Positions 25,034-33,462 of a DNA stretch of 64,000 nucleotides are shown one piece after another. Origin of the DNA: Salinarimonas chemoclinalis. Lineage in GTDB: Bacteria; Pseudomonadota; Alphaproteobacteria; Rhizobiales; Beijerinckiaceae. The DNA lies in assembly GCF_041514305.1 (NCBI RefSeq), contig NZ_JBGMWH010000002.1:124001-188000 (forward strand). Direction: 5' to 3'. Position numbers and translations under genes: made by a program. The notes below the pieces were generated by a model. It was not told where the DNA came from. It saw only the letters and a program-made list of their open reading frames with translations, and made no database searches. Numbering within the stretch: position 1 is the first letter of the stretch; every line of letters starts with the position of its first letter.

Positions 25034-25774
25034 TCAGGCCCCGCGGGCGTGGGCGGGGGCGGGCTTCATCGGCGCCTCGACGTCCGGCGCCCGGCGCAGG
25101 TGCGGCGACAGGCGCCATTCGACGGCGAGGATCACGCGGGTGACGACGAAGTTGATGAAGAGGTAGATGGCGCCGGCGACGACGAACACCTCCACCGCGC
25201 GGAAGCTCTGCGCGATCAGCCGGTGGGCGAGGCCGGTGACCTCCATCAGCGTGATCACCGAGGCGAGCGAGGTGGCCTTGACCATCAGGATGATCTCGTT
25301 GCCGTAGGCCGGCAGCGCCTGGCGGACGGCGATGGGCAGCGTGATGCGCCGGAAGCGCTGGAGCCGCGACATGCCGCAGGCCTTGGCCGCCTCGATCTGC
25401 CCGTGGGGCACGGAGAGGAGGCCGCCGCGGAAGATCTCGGCGGCGTAGGCGGCGGTGTTGAGGGTCAGCGCGAAGACCGCGCAGTAGAACGGCTCGCGGA
25501 AGAACCACCACAGGCCGATGTCCTGCAGGGCGGGGCGGAACTGGCCCAGCCCGTAGTAGATCAGGAAGATCTGCACGAGGAGCGGCGTGCCGCGGAAGAC
25601 GAAGATGTAGCTCTGCGCCGTCCAGTCGAGCACGGCGACGCCCGAGAGCCGCATCGTGGCGAGCAGCAGCGCGAAGGCGGCGCCGATCGTCAGCGACAGG
25701 CCCGCCAGCTCCAGCAGCAGCGGCACCCCCTCGATCAGCGTCAGGAACGTGCGGCCCATGAAGGCGAGATCCAT
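25034..25774 (-). CDS. Polar amino-acid ABC permease (HisM type)
   Basis: It encodes 246 residues with about five membrane segments. The inner-membrane coupling motif is EAAKACGMSRLQRFRRITLP, preceded by FRGTPLLVQIFLIYYG, as in HisM/ArtM proteins. Its ATG overlaps the stop of the other permease by one base (TGATG), so the two are translationally coupled. Confidence 0.9.
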   Translation of the reverse strand: MDLAFMGRTFLTLIEGVPLLLELAGLSLTIGAAFALLLATMRLSGVAVLDWTAQSYIFVFRGTPLLVQIFLIYYGLGQFRPALQDIGLWWFFREPFYCAVFALTLNTAAYAAEIFRGGLLSVPHGQIEAAKACGMSRLQRFRRITLPIAVRQALPAYGNEIILMVKATSLASVITLMEVTGLAHRLIAQSFRAVEVFVVAGAIYLFINFVVTRVILAVEWRLSPHLRRAPDVEAPMKPAPAHARGA

Positions 25775-26496
25775 CAGGCCGCCCTCCGCACGCCGCGCAT
25801 GGCGCGGTTCTCCGCCTTCTGGAAGGCGATGGTCGAGATCGTGGTGAGCGCGAGGTAGAGGATCGCCGCCGCGAGGAAGAAGTAGAACGGCTGGCGGGTC
25901 GAGCCCGCGCCGATCTGAGCCTGGCGCAGCAGCTCGACGAGGCCGATGACCGAGATCAGCGCCGATTCCTTGAGCGCGAGCTGCCAGACGTTGCCGAGAC
26001 CCGGGATCGCGTAGCGCATCACCTGCGGCACGACGATGCGCCGGAACATGAGGGCGCGGCTCATCCCCACCGAGCGCGCCGCCTCCAGTTCGCCCTTCGA
26101 CAGCGAGAGATACGCGCCGCGGAAGACCTCCGCCTGATAGGCACCGTTGACGACGCCGATCGCGAGCGCGCCGGTGACGAAGACCGGCAGGCCGAGGAAG
26201 CCGTCGTAGCCGAGCATCCGGCCGAGGTTGGTGAGCGCCAGCGAGCCGCCGAAATAGAACAGGTAGATGACGAGCAGGTCGGGAATGCCGCGCAACACCG
26301 TGGTGTAGGTGTCGCCGATCGTCGCTGCGAGGCGCGAGCGCGACAGTTTCGCCGCCGCCGCGAGGGCGCCCAGCACCGATCCGACGAGGAAGCCGCAAAC
26401 CGCGACCGCCAGCGTCACGCTCGTCGCGAGAAGGAGCGCGGGCCCCCAGCCGCGCTCCCCGAACCCCACGATCTCGAAGAAACCGATTGGCGTCAT
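25774..26496 (-). CDS. Polar amino-acid ABC permease (HisQ type)
   Basis: It encodes 240 residues with about five membrane segments. Key motifs are TYTTVLRGIPDLLVIYLFYF and the coupling helix LEAARSVGMSRALMFRRIVV. It forms the heterodimeric channel with the HisM-type permease. It lies 55 bases after the nearer binding-protein gene. Confidence 0.9.
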   Translation of the reverse strand: MTPIGFFEIVGFGERGWGPALLLATSVTLAVAVCGFLVGSVLGALAAAAKLSRSRLAATIGDTYTTVLRGIPDLLVIYLFYFGGSLALTNLGRMLGYDGFLGLPVFVTGALAIGVVNGAYQAEVFRGAYLSLSKGELEAARSVGMSRALMFRRIVVPQVMRYAIPGLGNVWQLALKESALISVIGLVELLRQAQIGAGSTRQPFYFFLAAAILYLALTTISTIAFQKAENRAMRGVRRAA

Positions 26497-26551
26497 GTGG
26501 TCCCGCAGCGTCCCGGCGCCGGTGCGCCGACGGGACGTCCGTTGGGCGGCG

Positions 26552-27409
26552 TCAGCCCGCCGGGGTCATGTCGAGGCCGAACCACTTCTCCGACAGCTCC
26601 TTGATGGTGCCGTCGGCCTTGGCCTCCTCGATCGCCTTGGTGAACATGTCGCGCAGGTCCTCGTTCTCCTGGCGCACGCCCACCGCCACCCCGCGGCCGA
26701 GCACGCCGCCCGACAGGCCGGGGCCGACGATCTTCATGTCCGCGAACTCGGGCTTCTGCATCGTCGCGTTGAAGGCCGAGTGCGCCGCGAAGATGCCGTC
26801 GAGGCGCCCGGCGGAGAGGTCGAGATCGTGCTGCTCGGTGGTGCCGTACTCGCGGATCTCGACGATGTCGCCGAGATACTCGGTGAGGAAGTTCGCGTTC
26901 GTGGTCGAGCCCTGCACGCCGATCACCTTGCCTTCCAGCATCGGCGTCCATTCCGCGATCAGCGCGGCGACCGCGTCCGGATCGCTGTCGAGCGAGAGGC
27001 GGCCCTCGCCCGGCAGGTCCGCGAGGGGGCTGTCGGCCATCACCGCGAGCCCGTGCGGGCCGCCGGCGTAGGGGATCGAGAAGCCGATCACCTCGAGCCG
27101 CTGGTCGGTGATGTTCATCCCGGCCATGATGGCGTCGTACTTGCCCGACTGGAGCGAGGGGATGATGCCCGCCCAATCCTGCACGACGATCTCGCAGGTG
27201 ACCTCCATGCGTTCGCACAGGGTGTTCGCGAGATCGATCTCGAACCCCGCCAGCGTGCCGTCGGGATTCGAGAAGTTCCACGGCGCGTAGGCGCCCTCGG
27301 TCGCGATGCGGACCGTCTCCCAGCCCTGCGCGGCGGCCGGCTGAGCCGCCAGCGCGAGCGCCACGACGGCGCCCGCGAGCCCCGGCCCGAAGGCCTTCGT
27401 CTTCGACAT
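26552..27409 (-). CDS. Periplasmic amino-acid-binding protein 1
   Basis: The 285-residue protein has a signal peptide (GAVVALALAAQPAAAQG) and a family-3 solute-binding fold: VRIATEGAYAPWNFSNPDGT, GFEIDLANTLCERM, YDAIMAGMNITDQR, GVQGSTTNANFL. The Arg in MNITDQR-type loops and the Asp of GFEIDL contact the amino-acid backbone in LAO/HisJ homologues. It is closely similar to the second binding protein 200 bases upstream. Confidence 0.9.
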   Translation of the reverse strand: MSKTKAFGPGLAGAVVALALAAQPAAAQGWETVRIATEGAYAPWNFSNPDGTLAGFEIDLANTLCERMEVTCEIVVQDWAGIIPSLQSGKYDAIMAGMNITDQRLEVIGFSIPYAGGPHGLAVMADSPLADLPGEGRLSLDSDPDAVAALIAEWTPMLEGKVIGVQGSTTNANFLTEYLGDIVEIREYGTTEQHDLDLSAGRLDGIFAAHSAFNATMQKPEFADMKIVGPGLSGGVLGRGVAVGVRQENEDLRDMFTKAIEEAKADGTIKELSEKWFGLDMTPAG

Positions 27410-27623
27410 GCTCTCGTTCCCCTCTGGAGGGATCCGCTTGGTACGGATCTCCTGTCCCGGACGCTTGCCGCGTCCATTGCTGCCTACCTAACAGGCAGGG
27501 TGTCGGGGCTGGCAAGCACTACTTTTTTGCTGGACAGGCGGCAAACCGCCCAAAAAACGAGCGAATTAAATCATAGGTGGCGGAGCCGAAGGCCCCGCCA
27601 CCGTGCGCCATGGCCCGATCGGC

Positions 27624-28469
27624 TCACATCGCGGGGGTCAGGTCCGTGCCGAACCACTTCTCCGACAGAGCCTTGATGGTGCCGTCGGCGGCCGCGGCGG
27701 CGATCGCCTCGTCGAAGCGCCCGCGCAGTTCCTCGTCCGCCTGGCGGATGCCGACGCCCACGCCCCGGCCGAGGATGCCGCCGACGTAGCCCGGTCCGAC
27801 GATCGAGAACTCGCCCTGGAACTCCGGCTTCTGCATCGTCGCCTGCAGCGTCGGCGCGTCCGCCAGCACCGCGTCGAGGCGGCCGGCCTGCAGGTCGAGG
27901 TCGTGCTGCTCGGTGGTGCCGTACTCGCGGATCTCGGCGACGTCGGCGAGGAACTCGCGCGCGAAGTTGGCGTGCGTGGTCGAGCCCTGGACGCCGATCG
28001 TCTTGCCCTCGAGCAGCGGCTTCACCGCCTCCAGCGCGGCCATGGCGGCCTCGGTGTTGGTGTCGAGGTTGAAGCGCTCGCCGGTGCCCGGCATGTCGAC
28101 GAGGTCCGAGCCGTTGGGCACGAGGAAGCCGTTGGGCGAGAGCGTGTAGGGGCTCGAGAAGGAGATCACCTCCTCGCGCTCCGCGGTGATCGACATGCCG
28201 GCCATGATGGCGTCGTAGCGCCCGGAGGTCAGGCCGGGGATGATGCCGTTCCAGTCCTGCGCGATGATCTCGCACTCCGCGCCCATGCGCTCGCACAGGT
28301 CGCGGGCGAGGTCGATCTCGAAGCCGTCGAGCGTGCCGTCGGGGTTCGAGAAGTTCCACGGCGCGTAGGCGCCCTCGGTCGCGATGGTCACCTCGTCCTG
28401 CGCCGTGGCGGCGCCGAGCGCGAACGCGGAGGCCGCCACCGCGAGGCCGAGCGTCTTGAGAAAGCGCAT
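27624..28469 (-). CDS. Periplasmic amino-acid-binding protein 2
   Basis: It has 281 residues with signal peptide (LAVAASAFALGAATAQ) and the same family-3 architecture as its neighbour: VTIATEGAYAPWNFSNPDGT, GFEIDLARDLCERMGAECEI, YDAIMAGMSITAEREEVI. Long identical stretches, including the REYGTTEQHDLDL segment, show tandem duplication. Differences cluster in the second lobe, so the two may widen substrate range for one permease. The 3' half of the intergenic gap between them contains an A/T-rich tract (27,519-27,575). Confidence 0.9.
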   Translation of the reverse strand: MRFLKTLGLAVAASAFALGAATAQDEVTIATEGAYAPWNFSNPDGTLDGFEIDLARDLCERMGAECEIIAQDWNGIIPGLTSGRYDAIMAGMSITAEREEVISFSSPYTLSPNGFLVPNGSDLVDMPGTGERFNLDTNTEAAMAALEAVKPLLEGKTIGVQGSTTHANFAREFLADVAEIREYGTTEQHDLDLQAGRLDAVLADAPTLQATMQKPEFQGEFSIVGPGYVGGILGRGVGVGIRQADEELRGRFDEAIAAAAADGTIKALSEKWFGTDLTPAM

Positions 28470-28574
28470 GTCGTTCTTCCCTCGGATGTCTTGCTTCTCC
28501 GGCCCCCTTCCAGGGGCCGGGCGGGCCCCCTCGGCCCGCGGATGGCGCAACTCAAGCCGCTCGGGCGCCCGCGG

Positions 28575-29618
28575 TCAATCGCGCAGAGAGGGCGCTCTGC
28601 TCATCAGCGACAGAATCTCGAGCAGCATCTGCCCGGCGACGTGGGCCGTGTTGGTGGTCGCGTCCCATTGCGGCGCGACCTCGACCACGTCCCCGCCGAC
28701 GATGTCGAGCCCCGCGCAGCCGCGCATCAGCGCGAGCACCTCGCGCGGGGTGAGCCCGCCCACCTCCGGCGTGCCGGTGCCGGGCGCGAAGGCGGGGTCG
28801 ATCGAGTCGATGTCGAAGGAGAGGTAGGTCGGGCCGTCGCCGACGACGGCGCGGGCCTTCTCGACGATCGCCGGGATGCCGAGCGTGTCGACCTCCTCGG
28901 CGTGGATCATCGTCATCCCGCTCTCGGTGGAGAACTCCCAGAGCCAGTCGGCCGAGCCGCGGATGCCGATCTGGATGGTGCGCTCGGGGTCGAGCACGCC
29001 GTCGAGCACCGCCTGGCGGAAGGGGCCGCCGTGGTGGAACTTCGTGTCCTCGTAGGGGCCGGACGTGTCGGCGTGGGCGTCGATGTGGATCATGCCCACG
29101 GGCCGCCCGGCGCCCACCGCCTTCAGGATCGGCAGCGAGATCGAGTGGTCGCCGCCCACCGCCAGCGTGCGCACGCCCGCCTCGACGATGCGCCGGGCAT
29201 AGGCCTCGATGTCGGCGTGGCAGCGCTCGAGCGAGAAGCGGCTGTGCATCGGCACGTCGCCGACGTCGGCGACGCGCAACTCGTAGGTTGGCAGCGCCCT
29301 CAGCACGTGCTCGTAGGGGCCGATGCGCTCGATGCCGCGCACGGCGCGTGGGCCGAAGCGGGTGCCCGTGCGGTTGGTGACGCCGAGGTCCATCGGCACG
29401 CCGAAGATGGCCACGTCGAGACCGGCGAAGCCTTCGGCGAGCGCGTTCGGGCGGTGCGGCGCGCCCAGGAAGGTCGCGACGTCCGCGAAGGGCCAGCGCC
29501 GCCGCTCGCCGTCGCGGAACTGGGTGTCCGCCACCGTCTTGAAGGCGGGATCGTGGATGTCCCCGCCCTTGGCCTCGCCGTAGCGGGCGCGCAGGCGCGC
29601 GAGCTTCTCGTCGTCCAT
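28575..29618 (-). CDS. speB: Agmatinase-family ureohydrolase
   Basis: The 347-residue protein has the Mn-binding ureohydrolase motifs: GGDHSISLPI, MIHIDAHADT, YLSFDIDSIDPAFAPGTGTP, and the closing VVEVAPQWDATTNTAHVAGQ. It hydrolyses a guanidino compound to urea and an amine. Agmatine is the default; guanidinobutyrate is possible because the sequence does not separate them. It lies upstream of the two binding proteins on the same strand, which suggests that the transporter imports arginine-like or guanidino compounds. Confidence 0.85.
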   Translation of the reverse strand: MDDEKLARLRARYGEAKGGDIHDPAFKTVADTQFRDGERRRWPFADVATFLGAPHRPNALAEGFAGLDVAIFGVPMDLGVTNRTGTRFGPRAVRGIERIGPYEHVLRALPTYELRVADVGDVPMHSRFSLERCHADIEAYARRIVEAGVRTLAVGGDHSISLPILKAVGAGRPVGMIHIDAHADTSGPYEDTKFHHGGPFRQAVLDGVLDPERTIQIGIRGSADWLWEFSTESGMTMIHAEEVDTLGIPAIVEKARAVVGDGPTYLSFDIDSIDPAFAPGTGTPEVGGLTPREVLALMRGCAGLDIVGGDVVEVAPQWDATTNTAHVAGQMLLEILSLMSRAPSLRD

Positions 29619-30034
29619 CCCGGTTCTCGCCCTCGCGTCCCGATCGATCCGCCCCGATCAAAGCACCGCGCGCGCCGCTTGGGAAGCGAAGCGCGTGGGG
29701 CCGGGACGGTCGTCGATCGGAGGTCTCGCAGCCGATGCCGGCGTGGCGGGACCTCGGCTTCCTCTAGGGAAGGCGGTGGCACGGCGTGTCGGGCGGCTCT
29801 GGCCCGAAACGTGACAGGGCCGCCCCGCGAGCCGGCGGCCGCGTACCCGGCACCGCCGTCGCCTCGGGCGCCGTGACGCGTCCAACTCCTTGCCGGACAT
29901 GAGCTTTCCGAAAGGGAATGCGAACCCGCGCCGTCGCCGCGCCGCGATGCCGCCGGCTGGCATGGAAAATTCTAGTCGAATTCGACGAGCAATGTGCCGG
30001 TCCCGGATCGGCACAGGTGGCGCGAGGCTTCCGG
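29619..30034. other. Gene-free gap before the exopolysaccharide locus
   Basis: This 416-bp divergent region between the agmatinase and the priming transferase has no convincing gene on either strand. It contains an A/T-rich patch at 29,963-29,986 and a perfect palindrome (listed separately), and probably holds both promoters. Confidence 0.5.
29975..29986. promoter_or_regulatory. Perfect 12-bp palindrome before the priming transferase
   Basis: GTCGAATTCGAC lies 49 bases before ATG 30035, inside the only A/T-rich patch of the gap. It could be an operator for the exopolysaccharide locus; a 12-bp palindrome alone is modest evidence. Confidence 0.3.
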
Positions 30035-31450
30035 ATGACGACCGTCAACGAGCAGGGTGTCCTTTCCCCATATCCCAAGCGGTTGCGGCGTGCACCCGCG
30101 ACGGCGGGCGTGCTCGCCGCCGAGACGCTCGTGATCGTGCTGGCCTCCTTCCTCGCCGGCATCGCCTGGCACCTCGCCGCCTACGGCCGGATCGGCCCGC
30201 TCGACCTGTTCGCCCGCGACGGCGCCTCCGTGGCGATCCTGTTCCTGCTCGTGTCGAGCCGCGCGCCGGGCTACCCGCTCTCGATCCTCCGGGAGGAGGC
30301 GCCGGGCCCCGCGCTCGCGGCCTCCTGGGCGGTCGCCTTCTCCGCGCACCTCGGCATCGGCTTCCTCGCGAAGTCGCTCGACGAGGTCTCGCGCGGCTCG
30401 ACGCTGCTCTTCCTGCCGCTCGGCTTCGTCGCGCTCGCCTGGCTGCGCACGGTGCTCGCGCGCACGTTCGGCAACCAGGACTTCGGCGGGCGCGTCCTCG
30501 TCGTCGGCAGTCCCGCGCAGATCGCCCGCTTCGGCGCCGACGACCGGGCCCAGCGCTATTCCTGCGTCTCCCTGCCGCTCGCCGACGCCGATCGCTGCGA
30601 CACGCCGGCCGGCCGCCGGCGGCTCGACGAGCGCATCGCGTCCGGCGTCGCCATGGTGCGGACCTTCGACTGCGACCGCGTGCTCATCCTCGTGCCGTGG
30701 GAGGAGCGGGCGGCGATGGACGCCTGCATAGAGGCCTTCCTCGACACGCCGGCGACGATCCACGTCGCGACGCCGCCCGGCTTCGAGACCTTCGCGCGCG
30801 CGGCGCGCTACGACGCCGAGCCGCTGCCGAACCTGCGGGTCGCCGGCGCGCCGGCGGGACCCGTCGTGCATGCCACCAAGCGCGTGATCGACGTCGTGCT
30901 GTCGGGCCTCGCGCTGTTCCTGCTCGCGCCGCTGCTCGTCGCGATCGCCGTCGCGATCCGGCTCGACAGCCCCGGGCCGGCGCTGTTCGCCCAGACCCGG
31001 CACGGCTTCAACCAGAAGTCTTTCCGCATCCTCAAGTTCCGGACGATGACGGCGCTCGAGGACGGGCCGACGATCGTCCAGGCCACCCGCGACGACCCGC
31101 GGGTGACGCGGCTCGGCCGCCTGCTGCGGCGCTACAATCTCGACGAGCTCCCTCAGCTCGTGAACGTGCTCAGGGGAGAGATGTCCCTCGTCGGGCCGCG
31201 CCCCCACGCCGTCGCGCACGATCTCGAGTACCAGCGCCAGATCGCCCGCTACGCGCGCCGCCACAACGTCAAGCCGGGCATCACCGGCTGGGCGCAGGTG
31301 CACGGCCTGCGCGGGCGGACCGAGACCGTCGCCAGCATGGAGCGGCGCGTCGCCTTCGACCTCTACTACATCGAGAACCACTCGATCCTGCTCGACCTGC
31401 GCATCCTCTTGATGACCCTCTCGCCGCGGGCGTTCCTCAATGCCTATTGA
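30035..31450 (+). CDS. Polyprenyl-phosphate sugar phosphotransferase (priming transferase)
   Basis: The 471-residue protein has four or five N-terminal membrane segments and a CoA-binding-like middle domain. The C-terminal bacterial sugar-transferase domain shows KRVIDVVLSGLALFLLAPLL, FRILKFRTMT, RRYNLDELPQLVNVLRGEMS, LVGPRPHAV and KPGITGWAQVHGLRG. It adds the first sugar phosphate to undecaprenyl phosphate to start exopolysaccharide repeat units (WcaJ/ExoY type). Start ATG 30035 is chosen over an in-frame ATG at 29918, which lies before the palindrome. Its 3' end overlaps the opposing beta-helix gene by 14 bases. Confidence 0.9.
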   Translation: MTTVNEQGVLSPYPKRLRRAPATAGVLAAETLVIVLASFLAGIAWHLAAYGRIGPLDLFARDGASVAILFLLVSSRAPGYPLSILREEAPGPALAASWAVAFSAHLGIGFLAKSLDEVSRGSTLLFLPLGFVALAWLRTVLARTFGNQDFGGRVLVVGSPAQIARFGADDRAQRYSCVSLPLADADRCDTPAGRRRLDERIASGVAMVRTFDCDRVLILVPWEERAAMDACIEAFLDTPATIHVATPPGFETFARAARYDAEPLPNLRVAGAPAGPVVHATKRVIDVVLSGLALFLLAPLLVAIAVAIRLDSPGPALFAQTRHGFNQKSFRILKFRTMTALEDGPTIVQATRDDPRVTRLGRLLRRYNLDELPQLVNVLRGEMSLVGPRPHAVAHDLEYQRQIARYARRHNVKPGITGWAQVHGLRGRTETVASMERRVAFDLYYIENHSILLDLRILLMTLSPRAFLNAY

Positions 31451-32558
31451 GGGGACCCTCCGCGCCGTCCGCGCCCCCGGAGCAGAGCGCCGGTTCGTCG
31501 AGCACGATGCGAGGGTCGAGGGGCGCCAGGTCCTCGACGAGCGCCGCGTCGGCCTCTGTCGGCGCGCAATTCTCGGCGACCCACAGCGGGTTCGCGGCGC
31601 CGTCGGCCCGCGCATAGTCGACGCGGTTGCCGGCGACGAGATGATCACGGCAAGCGCCGCCGTCCCCCGCCGCCTTCCAGACGTAGATCCCGACGTTGGT
31701 GAAGGGCCGAGCGCGCGCCACGACGACGTTGTCGCGGACGGAGACCTCCGTGCCGCCGGCGACGCCGATGCCGTACTGGCCGGGATCGACGAGGACGTTG
31801 CCCTCGACCCGCACCCGCCCGCCGCCGTGGTCGCCCACCAGGATGCCGCCGCCCGACGGGCTCGGCCCGCCGCCGAGGACGCGGTTGCCCGCGACGCGGA
31901 TCGGCGAGGCCGCGGTGCCCTCCGAGCGGAAGAGGTTGATCGCGTCCTCCGGCGCGCTGCGGCCGGGACGCGAGACGATCGTGTTGCAGGCGATCGCGTT
32001 GCCGGGTCCCGCGATCTTGTCGAACTGCACGCCCTGGCCCCGCGGCATCGGCCCCTGCACGTCGACGAACCAGCCACCGCGCACGACGACGCCGCTCGAG
32101 CGGTGCGCGTAGACGCCCGACGCCGCCCGCTCGACGCTGCCGCCGAGCACATGCACGTCGGTCGAGCCGTCGATGACGACTCCGCTCTCGGTGGTGTCGG
32201 CGATGGCGAGGTCGCGCAGCACGACCGTGCGCGCGCCCTCGATGCGCACGCCCGCGCCGCCGCAGCCGGTCACCGAGAGGCGCTCGAGCACGACCCGCGC
32301 GGCGCCGCGCACGATCACGCAGTCCCCGTCCGCGCCCTCGATCCGGATGTCGCGCAGGACGACGTCCTGGCGGCCCGCGACGACGATCGGCCCGGCTCGC
32401 GTGCAGGCCTCGCCGCAGCCGCTCGCCGGCCGCTCGCGCAGGAGCGCGTCGGCGAGCGCGCTCACGCGATCGGTCTGCGCGTGCGCGGGGAGGGCGCACA
32501 CGGCGAGCGCCGCGAACGCGGCGGCGCAGAGAGCCTTCGACCGTCCGCCCCGTTCCAT
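31437..32558 (-). CDS. Secreted right-handed beta-helix protein
   Basis: It encodes 373 residues from ATG 32558 (a GTG at 32582 is possible), with signal peptide AAFAALAVCALPAHAQ. The mature protein consists of repeated V-x-x-N/R-x-V/I turns of PbH1 type (VVLRDIRIEGADGDCVIV, VVLERLSVTGCGGAGVRI, RVRVEGNVLVDPGQYGIGV). Such folds are found in polysaccharide lyases, epimerases and glycan-binding proteins. Within this locus it probably binds or modifies the exopolysaccharide; no catalytic set is identifiable. Confidence 0.75.
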   Translation of the reverse strand: MERGGRSKALCAAAFAALAVCALPAHAQTDRVSALADALLRERPASGCGEACTRAGPIVVAGRQDVVLRDIRIEGADGDCVIVRGAARVVLERLSVTGCGGAGVRIEGARTVVLRDLAIADTTESGVVIDGSTDVHVLGGSVERAASGVYAHRSSGVVVRGGWFVDVQGPMPRGQGVQFDKIAGPGNAIACNTIVSRPGRSAPEDAINLFRSEGTAASPIRVAGNRVLGGGPSPSGGGILVGDHGGGRVRVEGNVLVDPGQYGIGVAGGTEVSVRDNVVVARARPFTNVGIYVWKAAGDGGACRDHLVAGNRVDYARADGAANPLWVAENCAPTEADAALVEDLAPLDPRIVLDEPALCSGGADGAEGPLNRH

Positions 32559-32602
32559 CGTCTCGACCCCCACCCGTCCCACTCGCGATCGAGGTTCCGG
32601 CC

Positions 32603-33403
32603 GTGAAGACGCACACGCCCCCGCCCCGCTGCCGCATCCTCGGCGTCGACGTCGCCATGGTCAACGTCCGCCGCGCCCTCGACGAGGTCGCGGGCTTCGT
32701 CGCGCGCCGGGAGACGCGCACCGTCTGCTTCAGCGACGTGCACTCCATCATGCGCGCGCAGGAAGACCCCGCGCACCGGGCGGCGCTCGCGGCCGCGGAC
32801 CTCGTCATGCCGGACGGCCAGCCGCTCGCCTGGACCGGCCGGCTGCGGGGCCACGCGGGCGTCGAGCGCGTCTGCGGCCCGGATTTCCTGACCGCGTTCT
32901 GCCGCGCCACCGCGGCGCAGGGCTGGGGGCACTACTTCTACGGCGGCGCCGACGGCGTCGCGCATGCGCTCGCCGAGCGGCTCGCCGCGCAGGCGCCGGG
33001 CCTCGTCGTCGCGGGCGCGGAGACACCGCCGTTCCGCGCGCTCTCGGAGGAGGAGCGGCAGGAGACCCTCGCGCGCATCCGCGCATCGGGCGCGCGCGTC
33101 CTGTGGGTCGGGCTCGGCTGCCCGAAGCAGGAGAAGTGGCTCCACGACAACGGCCCGGCGCTGGAGGGCATCGTCTGCCTGGGCGTCGGCGCCGCATTCG
33201 ACTTCGCCACCGGCCGGGTGCGCCGCGCGCCCCGCGTGATGCGCCGGCTCGGGCTCGAATGGCTGCATCGTCTCGCGAGCGAGCCGCGCCGGCTGTGGCG
33301 CCGCTACCTGGTGCTCGCCCCGCGCTTCGTGCTCGCGACGCTGATGGAATCCCGCAGCGGCCGCGCGCGGCTGCCGCCGGCCGATCCGCGCATGTCTGGG
33401 TGA
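32603..33403 (+). CDS. WecG/TagA/CpsF-family glycosyltransferase
   Basis: It has 266 residues. GT26 motifs are present: AADLVMPDGQPLAWTGRL (Asp of the active site), VCGPDFLTAFCR, FYGGADGVAHALAERL, VLWVGLGCPKQEKWLHDN and GVGAAFDFATGRVRRAP. It probably transfers the second sugar to the lipid-linked primer. It is divergent from the beta-helix gene, with 44 bases between the starts. Confidence 0.88.
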   Translation: MKTHTPPPRCRILGVDVAMVNVRRALDEVAGFVARRETRTVCFSDVHSIMRAQEDPAHRAALAAADLVMPDGQPLAWTGRLRGHAGVERVCGPDFLTAFCRATAAQGWGHYFYGGADGVAHALAERLAAQAPGLVVAGAETPPFRALSEEERQETLARIRASGARVLWVGLGCPKQEKWLHDNGPALEGIVCLGVGAAFDFATGRVRRAPRVMRRLGLEWLHRLASEPRRLWRRYLVLAPRFVLATLMESRSGRARLPPADPRMSG

Positions 33404-33415
33404 AGGCGGGAGAGG

Positions 33416-33442
33416 CTCCCCTCTCGGCGAGGGAAAGGGGAG
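33416..33442. repeat. REP-like intergenic hairpin
   Basis: CTCCCCTCTC-GGCG-AGGGAAAGGGGAG forms an imperfect hairpin between the convergent TagA-type and GINT1-like genes. It belongs to the CCCCTCTCC/GGGAGAGGGG family seen five more times in this window. Confidence 0.5.
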
Positions 33443-33462
33443 AGCGCCGCGTGAAGCGCGCG

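Noticed and set aside
29658..30014. 118-codon minus-strand frame before the priming transferase
   Set aside because: Very Arg-rich, crosses the palindrome and A/T patch, has no ribosome site and shows no domain.
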